Source: an uncultured Flavobacteriales bacterium
Lineage (GTDB): Bacteria; Bacteroidota; Bacteroidia; Flavobacteriales_D; Sanyastnellaceae
Reading direction: 5' to 3'
DNA length: 35,691 nucleotides
NCBI GenBank assembly: GCA_913041065.1
Contig: CAJWII010000004.1
Location: 1 to 35,691 of the forward strand
Shown: positions 27,801 through 35,262 of the stretch, piece after piece
How positions within the stretch are numbered: the first letter of the stretch is position 1
Layout of the letters: every line of letters starts with the position of its first letter
Program-made: the position numbers and the translations under genes
The notes under the pieces: model-generated
Databases searched by the model: none
The model's input: the letters and a program-made list of their open reading frames with translations, nothing else
What the model was told of the DNA's origin: nothing

Positions 27801-28279
27801 CAGGACTTGGCCCAGCAGGCCTTGTCCCCCTCGACACGCACCAGGTCACGCGACGCAGCAATCTCTCGGTCCAATTCGGTGGCGGTCACCTCCACATCGC
27901 CTTCCGCCGAGAAGCGGCGCGCCGTCTCCTTCACCAAGGCAAACGCCTCGGGCATCACTTCTTCCAGCACCTCTTCCAACCTTTCGTTCACCTGAAGCTC
28001 CAAGGCGTCGATTTGCTCAAAGAGCGCCTCCTTTTGGTCCAGCTGAGACAACGGAAGTTCTGCCGCTTGGGCATGCAACAGATCGATCTGGGTCAATTCC
28101 GACTCGACGTGTTTCCGAATGCGTTCACGCAAGTCTGAGGAGAGGCCTCGCAGGTCATCCGCGGACAAGTTCCCCAACGATTTTTCCGCCTCTTTCACCC
28201 GGTCCACAACGGGCTGAACCTCTTTGATGTCGCTGGCCGATTTGTCCCCGACAAAGGCCTTGAAAAGCTTTGCAAGCAT
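24863..28279 (-). CDS. secA: Preprotein translocase subunit SecA
   Basis: [78 protein letters not shown]. Start at [11 protein letters not shown]. Confidence 0.97.
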   Translation of the reverse strand: [1138 protein letters not shown]

Positions 28280-28291
28280 GACACAAAAGTA
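28277..28291 (-). promoter_or_regulatory. Leaderless-type promoter TACTTTTG-TGTC-ATG for secA
   Basis: Exact TAnnTTTG 4 nt before the ATG. Confidence 0.5.
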
Positions 28292-28440
28292 CAACGTGAA
28301 CCACCCGGGGGTTTTCCAAAAATCGTTGCACGAAAAACCGTGCCAAAAAAACAACTCCCCATCACCTTTTCCAGGTATTTTCAAGCACACGCAACACCTC
28401 CCTTTGTGCTGATTGTCAGACAATTTTAAGCGGTGTCGGA

Positions 28441-28474
28441 GGGCGATTGTTAAGAACTCTGGGCGATTGTGAAC
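28441..28474 (+). repeat. Direct repeat GGGCGATTGT x2, exact 20-bp period, upstream of nrdB
   Basis: GGGCGATTGTTAAGAACTCT / GGGCGATTGTGAACTTTTCA; the first 10 bp are identical. Confidence 0.75.
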
Positions 28475-28481
28475 TTTTCAA

Positions 28482-28514
28482 TTTGCCCGCTAATGGGGTT
28501 GCGAAGTTTCTTTG
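28482..28514 (+). promoter_or_regulatory. Putative nrdBA promoter TTTG-N21-TTTCTTTG
   Basis: Near-match to the Bacteroidota -33 (TTTG) and -7 (TAnnTTTG) elements. Confidence 0.4.
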
Positions 28515-28667
28515 AAGGGCTGCTGAGAGGCATTCCATTTGCCACTCATAAAGCACCCCTTTAGCCTACACAGCCAAACCTCAATTCGTCTGCGACCTCA
28601 ACCCTCGCAGCCGGCCCCACCCTCCCCTGAACATTTGGACAGGGAACCTTCAAGAAAACCCACGACC

Positions 28668-29726
28668 ATGGACAACATCGATAACCACAACGAAGAAGCC
28701 ATCGACAACAAACAAACTGCCATCGAGGAGGTGTTGCCTGAAAACACCGCGGTGGTGGAACCCATTTTGGAGGACAACCCCAACCGCTTTGTCCTGTTTC
28801 CCATCGAGCACAACGACATCTGGAACTTCTACAAGAAATCCGAGGCGAGCTTCTGGACTGCGGAAGAGATTGACTTGGCGGCCGACATCGTCGACTGGAA
28901 CGACAAGCTCAACGACGACGAGCGCTACTTCGTCAAGCACATCCTGGCCTTCTTTGCCGCCTCCGACGGCATCGTGAACGAGAACCTCGCGGAGAACTTC
29001 GTGGCCGAAGTGCAGTACACCGAGGCGAAGTTTTTCTACGGCTTCCAAATTATGATGGAGAACATCCACAGCGAGACCTACTCGTTGTTGATCGACACCT
29101 ACATCAAGGACAAGGCCGAGAAAGACAAGTTGTTCAACGCCATCGAAACCCTCGATTGCGTCAAGGAAAAGGCCAACTGGGCCCTCGAGTGGATCGAGAA
29201 CGGCAGCTTCGCCGAGCGCATCGTGGCCTTCGCCGCGGTGGAGGGCATCTTCTTCTCAGGCAGCTTCTGCTCCATCTTCTGGCTCAAGAAGCGCGGCCTC
29301 ATGCCAGGTTTGAGCTTCTCCAACGAGCTCATCAGCCGCGACGAGGGCATGCACTGCGACTTCGCGTGCATGTTGTACACGGACCACATCGTGAACAAGC
29401 TGCCCAAGAAGACAATCGAGAAAATCATCCTCGACGCGGTGGCCATTGAAAAGGAATTCATTTGTGAAGCGTTGCCTGTGCGCTTGATCGGCATGAATGC
29501 CGACCTCATGAGCCAGTACATCGAATTTGTGGCCGACCGCCTGTTGGTCGAACTCGGCAACGAAAAGGTCTTCAACGTGACCAACCCCTTCGATTTCATG
29601 GACATGATCAGCCTCCAGGGCAAGACCAACTTCTTCGAGAAGCGCGTCGGTGAATATCAAAAGGCCGGTGTCCTCAACAACTCTTCCGAGGAAGACAACA
29701 GCTTCAGCCTCGACGCGGACTTCTGA
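28668..29726 (+). CDS. nrdB: Class Ia ribonucleotide reductase beta subunit (eukaryote-like)
   Basis: [18 protein letters not shown] (radical Tyr), [47 protein letters not shown]-terminus SFSLDADF. Confidence 0.95.
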   Translation: MDNIDNHNEEAIDNKQTAIEEVLPENTAVVEPILEDNPNRFVLFPIEHNDIWNFYKKSEASFWTAEEIDLAADIVDWNDKLNDDERYFVKHILAFFAASDGIVNENLAENFVAEVQYTEAKFFYGFQIMMENIHSETYSLLIDTYIKDKAEKDKLFNAIETLDCVKEKANWALEWIENGSFAERIVAFAAVEGIFFSGSFCSIFWLKKRGLMPGLSFSNELISRDEGMHCDFACMLYTDHIVNKLPKKTIEKIILDAVAIEKEFICEALPVRLIGMNADLMSQYIEFVADRLLVELGNEKVFNVTNPFDFMDMISLQGKTNFFEKRVGEYQKAGVLNNSSEEDNSFSLDADF

Positions 29727-29773
29727 TGTCCTCCTGATTCGAACCTCTCCCCAACCCTCTCTTTCCTCTTCGC

Positions 29774-32161
29774 ATGTATGTATTGAAGCGCGACGGCCGA
29801 AATGAACCGGTCCAGTTTGACAAGATCACAGCCCGCATCAAAAAGCTGTGCTACGGCTTGCACGCTGCTGTAGACCCCACCAAAGTCGCCATGCGCGTCA
29901 TCGAGGGGGTGTACGACGGCGTGACGACGACCGAACTTGACAACCTCGCCGCCGAAGTCGCAGCAACCAACGCCGTGACCCACCCGGACTACGCGCAGCT
30001 CGCCAGCCGCATCGCGGTGAGCAACTTGCACAAGGCGACCAAGAAGTCGTTCACCGAAACCATGGAGGACCTCCACAACTACGTGGACCCTGTCACCGGT
30101 GAGAACGCAAGCTTGATTGCCGACGACGTGTGGGAGATCATCCAGAAGAACGCCGAATTGCTCGACTCGAGCATCATCTACGACCGGGACTTCAACTACG
30201 ACTTCTTCGGATTCAAGACCCTCGAGCGTTCGTATTTGCTCAAGATCAAGGGAGAGATCGCCGAGCGCCCGCAACACATGCTCATGCGTGTGGCTGTCGG
30301 CATCCACAAGGACGACATGGAGAGCGCCATCGAGACGTACAACATGATGAGCGAAGGCTGGTTCACGCACGCCACGCCCACCCTGTTCAATGCAGGCACC
30401 CCCAAGCCCCAGATGTCCAGCTGCTTCTTGCTGACCATGAAAGAGGACAGCATTTCCGGCATCTACGATACGCTCAAACAATGCGCGAAAATCTCGCAAA
30501 ACGCAGGAGGCATCGGCTTGGCCATACACGACATCCGCGGCACCGGCTCCCACATCAAAGGCACCAACGGCACATCCCACGGCATTGTCCCCATGTTGCG
30601 CGTCTTCAATGACACCGCACGTTACGTGGACCAAGGGGGCGGCAAGCGCAAAGGCTCCTTTGCGATTTACATCGAGCCTTGGCACAGCGACATCTTCGAC
30701 TTCCTCGAGCTTCGCAAGAACCACGGCAAGGAAGAGCAGCGCGCCCGCGACTTGTTCTACGCCTTGTGGACCCCCGATCTGTTCATGAAGCGTGTCGAAG
30801 AGAATGGCGACTGGACGCTCATGTGCCCCAACGAATGCCCAGGCCTGGCCGACAGCTGGGGACCCGAGTTTGAAGCACTGTACACCAAGTACGAAGCAGA
30901 AGGCAAAGGACGCAAGACCATCAAGGCGCAAGACTTGTGGTTCAAGGTCCTCGAAAGCCAAGTGGAGACTGGCACCCCTTACGTGCTTTACAAGGATGCC
31001 GCCAACGGAAAGTCCAACCAGCAGAATTTGGGCACCATCCGCTCGTCCAACTTGTGCACCGAGATCATCGAGTACACCTCACCCGACGAAGTGGCGGTGT
31101 GCAACTTGGCCTCCATCGCCATCCCCAAGTTTGTCAAGGAGGACCGCACGTTCGACCACGACAAGCTCTTCGAAGTCACTTACCGTGTGACGCGCAACCT
31201 CAACCGAGTCATCGACCGGAACTACTACCCCATCCCCGAGGCGCGCAACTCCAACATGCGCCACCGTCCCATCGGCTTGGGCGTGCAAGGGTTGGCGGAC
31301 GCGTTCATCTTGATGCGTTTCCCCTTCGACAGCGACGAAGCGCGCCAGCTGAACAAAGACGTCTTCGAGACCATCTACTACGCCGCCTGCACCGCGTCCA
31401 AGGACATGGCCAAGGAGGAGGGGGCGTACGAGACGTTTGAAGGCTCACCCGCCAGCGAAGGCAAGCTCCAGTTTGACCTTTGGGGCGTGAAACCATCCGA
31501 CCGCTGGGAGTGGGACATCTTGAAGGACGAAATCAAGGAGCACGGCATGCGCAACTCGTTGCTCATGGCCCCCATGCCCACCGCATCCACAGCCCAAATC
31601 CTCGGCAACAACGAGTGCTTCGAGCCTTACACAAGCAACATCTACACCCGTCGCACCCTCTCAGGAGAGTTCATCGTGGTGAACAAGCACTTGTTGCGCG
31701 ACTTGACCAAGCTGGGCTTGTGGGACGACGACATGAAGAACCGCCTCATCGCGGCCAACGGCTCCATTCAGAACATCCCTGAGATTCCTGAAAACCTCAA
31801 GGTCTTGTACCGCACAGCCTGGGAGATTTCCCAGAAGTCCATCCTCGAGATGGCGGCCGACCGTGGCGCGTACATCTGCCAGAGCCAGTCGCTCAACATC
31901 TTCATGGAGAACGTGAACAACTCCAAGTTGACGTCCATGCACTTCTACGCGTGGAAGAAAGGCTTGAAGACCGGCATGTACTACCTCCGCACGAAGGCGG
32001 CCACCGACGCCATCAAGTTCACCGTGGACAAGAAGTACAAGGAACAGCCTCAAGGCGAGCAAGCCGCTGCGTCAGCCAAGCCTGAGGAGATGACCTACGA
32101 GCAGCAAGTGCAAGCGTGCAGCATCGAAAACGGCCCCGACTGCGAGATGTGCAGCGGCTGA
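29774..32161 (+). CDS. nrdA: Class Ia ribonucleotide reductase alpha subunit with N-terminal ATP-cone
   Basis: [29 protein letters not shown] (ATP-cone), [38 protein letters not shown]-terminal CEMCSG redox tail. Confidence 0.97.
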   Translation: MYVLKRDGRNEPVQFDKITARIKKLCYGLHAAVDPTKVAMRVIEGVYDGVTTTELDNLAAEVAATNAVTHPDYAQLASRIAVSNLHKATKKSFTETMEDLHNYVDPVTGENASLIADDVWEIIQKNAELLDSSIIYDRDFNYDFFGFKTLERSYLLKIKGEIAERPQHMLMRVAVGIHKDDMESAIETYNMMSEGWFTHATPTLFNAGTPKPQMSSCFLLTMKEDSISGIYDTLKQCAKISQNAGGIGLAIHDIRGTGSHIKGTNGTSHGIVPMLRVFNDTARYVDQGGGKRKGSFAIYIEPWHSDIFDFLELRKNHGKEEQRARDLFYALWTPDLFMKRVEENGDWTLMCPNECPGLADSWGPEFEALYTKYEAEGKGRKTIKAQDLWFKVLESQVETGTPYVLYKDAANGKSNQQNLGTIRSSNLCTEIIEYTSPDEVAVCNLASIAIPKFVKEDRTFDHDKLFEVTYRVTRNLNRVIDRNYYPIPEARNSNMRHRPIGLGVQGLADAFILMRFPFDSDEARQLNKDVFETIYYAACTASKDMAKEEGAYETFEGSPASEGKLQFDLWGVKPSDRWEWDILKDEIKEHGMRNSLLMAPMPTASTAQILGNNECFEPYTSNIYTRRTLSGEFIVVNKHLLRDLTKLGLWDDDMKNRLIAANGSIQNIPEIPENLKVLYRTAWEISQKSILEMAADRGAYICQSQSLNIFMENVNNSKLTSMHFYAWKKGLKTGMYYLRTKAATDAIKFTVDKKYKEQPQGEQAAASAKPEEMTYEQQVQACSIENGPDCEMCSG

Positions 32162-32181
32162 TTCCAGCGACAATTTCTGCG

Positions 32182-32211
32182 AAAAAAGGCCTCCTGATGG
32201 GGGCCTTTTTT
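32182..32211. terminator. Bidirectional intrinsic terminator between convergent nrdA and the redoxin gene
   Basis: AAAAAAGGCCTCC-TGAT-GGGGGCCTTTTTT: hairpin with flanking A and T tracts. Confidence 0.9.
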
Positions 32212-32215
32212 GTGC

Positions 32216-32776
32216 TCATCCCTTCCATTTGATGTTGCAGCCGAGCGACGGCGCTTGGCCTGTCGAAGGCACCTCCTCCCCTGCCAACAACAAATCGACA
32301 ACGCCCCGGAGGTCGTTGCCAGTCACGGACACGTCGTTGCCTGGTCGGGACCCGTCGTATTGCCCGCGGTAGACGCACTTCGAGTCGCGGTCGAACACAC
32401 TGAAATCTGGAGTACACGCCGCATTGTACGCGCGGGCCACCTCCTGGGACTCGTCGTACAAGTAAGGGAAGGTGAAGCCATGACGTTGGGCTGGCGCTTG
32501 CATGTGCTCAAAGCTGTCCCGCGGATAATTCGCCACGTCGTTGCTTGAGATCGCCACCACGTCCACTCCCCGCACCTTGAAATCCGCCGCAAACGCCACG
32601 AACGACTCCAGCAAGTGAATCACAAATGGACAGTGGTTGCACATGAGCACGACCACGGTTGGCTGACCTGCGAACACGTCCTTGGCGCGGACCATGCCTT
32701 CTTTGGTGGCGTTGGGAAGTGAAAAGTCGGGGGCCGTATAGCCCAAAGCGAGGTTGGTGGTTTCGGTGGCGGCCAT
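32216..32776 (-). CDS. Thioredoxin-fold redoxin (AhpC/TSA-like)
   Basis: APDFSLPNATKEGMVRAKDVFAGQPTVVVLMCNHCPFVIHL...ISSNDVANYPRDSFEHM. Confidence 0.88.
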   Translation of the reverse strand: MAATETTNLALGYTAPDFSLPNATKEGMVRAKDVFAGQPTVVVLMCNHCPFVIHLLESFVAFAADFKVRGVDVVAISSNDVANYPRDSFEHMQAPAQRHGFTFPYLYDESQEVARAYNAACTPDFSVFDRDSKCVYRGQYDGSRPGNDVSVTGNDLRGVVDLLLAGEEVPSTGQAPSLGCNIKWKG

Positions 32777-32804
32777 GGACTTGTGTTGAGTTTAAGGGCT
32801 AAGT

Positions 32805-33824
32805 TCAGGACGACGTGGTCCGCCAGAACAACCCCCAGGTGGTCAAAAACAAGCCCACCCCCATCACGAGGTGAATGGGTTGGGCCCAAGCAGGAAAGGC
32901 GCCGTAGGCGAAGAGCAGGCCCGTGCACAGTTGCGCCACGAGGAGCAGAAGGGTGGCGTTGCGGGCACGCAGCACGTGGCGCTTGCCGAACGGCCCCATG
33001 CGCCAAATCCAAAACAGGTGGGCGGCCATGACCACCCAATACCCCGAACGATGGATGAGGTACAGCACTTCACTGGAGGCCATAGAAGTGGCCAAGTCGG
33101 GCCTGTCGAACCCTTGCTTCAGCAACACGTCGACAAGCTCGCGGACTTCGGTGCCGGTGACGATTTGGGCCAAAGTCACCACCAAGGCCAGCATCAAGCC
33201 CCAACGCGCGGACCGGTGCCAACGTACAGTCAGTCCTTTCAACCTCTGGATGATGACGCTGTCGATGGCCAGGATGGCCAAGGCTCCGAGCATGTGGATC
33301 GTGATGCTATGCGGGATCAAGTTGCCGTCCACCACAAGCTTGCCCAGCCACGCCACAAACCCGAGGGCAAGAACGCCAAGCAAGGCCAACAACGTCGTTC
33401 GGAGATCACCCGCCAGCATCGCCGTCCCGAGCAAAAGCAACGCAGGAAGGCCCGCCAGCGCCCCGAGCATGCGGTTGATGAATTCCACCCACGTGTGCAG
33501 CGGGTTGAACATGGCGTAGTCATGTTTGGTGTAGGGCGACCATGCACCCTGGGCTTGCTCCGCCTGGAAATCCACAGCGACCAAGTCGGTTTGGGCCACC
33601 CAAAATTGGTCCTCCATCAACAGCATGCGCCCCGCCTCGTAGGACTCTCCTGGGGTGTAGGTCACTTGGGCGACATCGGTGGGCGGGACAAGCAGGCCGA
33701 AACACTTGGGCCAATCCGGGCAACCCATGCCACTGCCGGTCATGCGCACGACACTCCCCGCAAGCACCACGAGCAAGGCCAACCAAAACGACGCCCGAGC
33801 AAGGGGCAGGAGGAGTCGGGTCAT
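32805..33824 (-). CDS. COX15/CtaA-family heme A synthase
   Basis: GSVVRMTGSGMGCPDWPKCFG, HTWVEFINRMLGAL, GTEVRE, IHRSGYW. Confidence 0.92.
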   Translation of the reverse strand: MTRLLLPLARASFWLALLVVLAGSVVRMTGSGMGCPDWPKCFGLLVPPTDVAQVTYTPGESYEAGRMLLMEDQFWVAQTDLVAVDFQAEQAQGAWSPYTKHDYAMFNPLHTWVEFINRMLGALAGLPALLLLGTAMLAGDLRTTLLALLGVLALGFVAWLGKLVVDGNLIPHSITIHMLGALAILAIDSVIIQRLKGLTVRWHRSARWGLMLALVVTLAQIVTGTEVRELVDVLLKQGFDRPDLATSMASSEVLYLIHRSGYWVVMAAHLFWIWRMGPFGKRHVLRARNATLLLLVAQLCTGLLFAYGAFPAWAQPIHLVMGVGLFLTTWGLFWRTTSS

Positions 33825-34213
33825 GGCTGGACTTCGACCTCGCCAAAGTGGGTCACCGCCATGCGTTCCACCGGGTACATGCCGTCCCCGATGGCCGTCA
33901 CTTTGGCCACGAGCGCCTCTGCGTCCACCACCGCAGGGTCGTACTCCACTTTCGCCACATTCACGCTCCGGTCCTTTTCAAAGTCGATGGTGGCCGTCGC
34001 CACGCCAGGAACTTCGAGCAGCTCCTTGCGCACTTTGGCCACACACCCCACTTCGCACATCATGCCTTGAACGGACATCTCCGCCACCGTGCGTTCGATG
34101 GCACCCTCCACGCGGGTCTCTTCGTAGACCGTGGGAACCATGTCGGCAGAAGGGCCTCCACACGACATCCAGATGAGGGCCAGCATTGTGCAAAGGAGAG
34201 AGGGGATTCGCAT
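33821..34213 (-). CDS. Heavy-metal-associated (HMA) domain lipoprotein
   Basis: Lipobox-like IWMSC; MSVQGMMCEVGCVAKVRKELLEVPGVATATIDFEKDRSVNVAKVEYDP. Overlaps the COX15 start by ATGA. Confidence 0.82.
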   Translation of the reverse strand: MRIPSLLCTMLALIWMSCGGPSADMVPTVYEETRVEGAIERTVAEMSVQGMMCEVGCVAKVRKELLEVPGVATATIDFEKDRSVNVAKVEYDPAVVDAEALVAKVTAIGDGMYPVERMAVTHFGEVEVQP

Positions 34214-34225
34214 GAGTCAAAGATA
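34211..34225 (-). promoter_or_regulatory. Leaderless-type promoter TATCTTTG-ACTC-ATG for the HMA/COX15 unit
   Basis: Exact TAnnTTTG 4 nt before the ATG. Confidence 0.5.
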
Positions 34226-34258
34226 GCGGGTCCCCGGGCGACACCATGGGCCTTGTGC

Positions 34259-34266
34259 TAATTTTG
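34259..34266 (+). promoter_or_regulatory. -7 box TAATTTTG for the EamA gene
   Basis: Exact TAnnTTTG, 7 nt before the ATG at 34274. Confidence 0.45.
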
Positions 34267-34273
34267 CAACCTC

Positions 34274-35197
34274 ATGGGGACCTCCAACTCCAAAATGTGG
34301 CTGGCGCTGTTGGCGCTTGGGTTTGTGTGGGGCAGCTCCTTCATCCTCATGAAGATGGCGTTATTCGACACCGCCGGAGAGCGTCTTTTCCTCGCCTTGG
34401 ACGTCGCCCTGGGCCGCATCGCGATCGCCGGATTGGCCATGGCCCCATTGGCGTGGACCCACCGCACCTACCTCACGCGCCAGAACTTGCCCTGGCTCCT
34501 CGTTGTAGGCGGATTGGGCAACATGCTTCCTGCGTATTTCTTCACCACAGCCCAAACCTTGATCCCCTCCTCCGTGGCCGGCATGCTCAACGCCCTCACG
34601 CCCATGTTCACCCTGATCGTGGGGGTGCTGCTCTTCCAGACCCGGGCCCACGCCCTGCAGATGGCCGGCATTGCCGTGGGGTTGGTGGGGGCTGCCATAT
34701 TGGCCTTCCAGCCCGGCATGGGCGACGTGCTGGGTCAAGAAGCCCTCGGCGGGGCGGGGCGCGTGCTCGCGGCCACGGTATGCTACGGGGTCAGTGTGAA
34801 CGTGATTCGACACAAACTCCACGCCGTGCCTGCCGCCGGCGTTGCGGCATTGGCCCTGGGGTTGATGGGGTTGCCCGCGGCGGCGTTGGGCCTGTCAGGA
34901 GACCTGCCCACCTTGGCGTTCACCCACCCGGACGGCCTTCGAGGGTTGTGGGCCATGGTGGTGCTCGCTGTGGTCGGAACGGGCCTGGCCTTGGTGGCCT
35001 TCAACCGCATCATTCAACGCACCAGCGCCCTGTTTGCAAGCACCGTCACGTACATCATTCCCCTCTTCGCCACGATGTGGGGGTGGCTTGATCAAGAGCC
35101 CTTGACGCGTTGGCACCTATTGGGCGGGACGGTCGTGTTGATGGGGGTTTGGCTTGTGAATCGAGGTGGGCGAAAGGCCTCGGAAAAGGCCCTCTGA
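34274..35197 (+). CDS. EamA/DMT-family transporter
   Basis: [22 protein letters not shown]...; two EamA repeats, about 10 hydrophobic segments. Confidence 0.88.
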   Translation: MGTSNSKMWLALLALGFVWGSSFILMKMALFDTAGERLFLALDVALGRIAIAGLAMAPLAWTHRTYLTRQNLPWLLVVGGLGNMLPAYFFTTAQTLIPSSVAGMLNALTPMFTLIVGVLLFQTRAHALQMAGIAVGLVGAAILAFQPGMGDVLGQEALGGAGRVLAATVCYGVSVNVIRHKLHAVPAAGVAALALGLMGLPAAALGLSGDLPTLAFTHPDGLRGLWAMVVLAVVGTGLALVAFNRIIQRTSALFASTVTYIIPLFATMWGWLDQEPLTRWHLLGGTVVLMGVWLVNRGGRKASEKAL

Positions 35198-35200
35198 CGG

Positions 35201-35232
35201 TTTGGGGGTTTCAGACTTTCCCACTATCTTTG
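35201..35232 (+). promoter_or_regulatory. rplU promoter TTTG-N20-TATCTTTG (then CG)
   Basis: Match to both Bacteroidota promoter elements with expected spacing; -7 box ends 30 nt before the rplU ATG. Confidence 0.7.
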
Positions 35233-35262
35233 CGCTCCCTTTGTGGGAAAAATTCAATCCTC

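Noticed and set aside
26102-28138. 678-aa plus-strand ORF antisense to secA
   Set aside because: Lies wholly opposite a strongly conserved secA; His/Val/Leu-rich composition is typical of shadow ORFs in high-GC DNA.
28280-28667. Possible tRNA or ncRNA gene in the largest intergenic gap
   Set aside because: No cloverleaf or T-loop GGTTCRANNCC found; signals there are better described as promoter, repeat and hairpin elements.
29657-30961. 434-aa minus-strand ORF antisense to nrdB/nrdA
   Set aside because: Shadow ORF; no domain and opposite a well-conserved gene.
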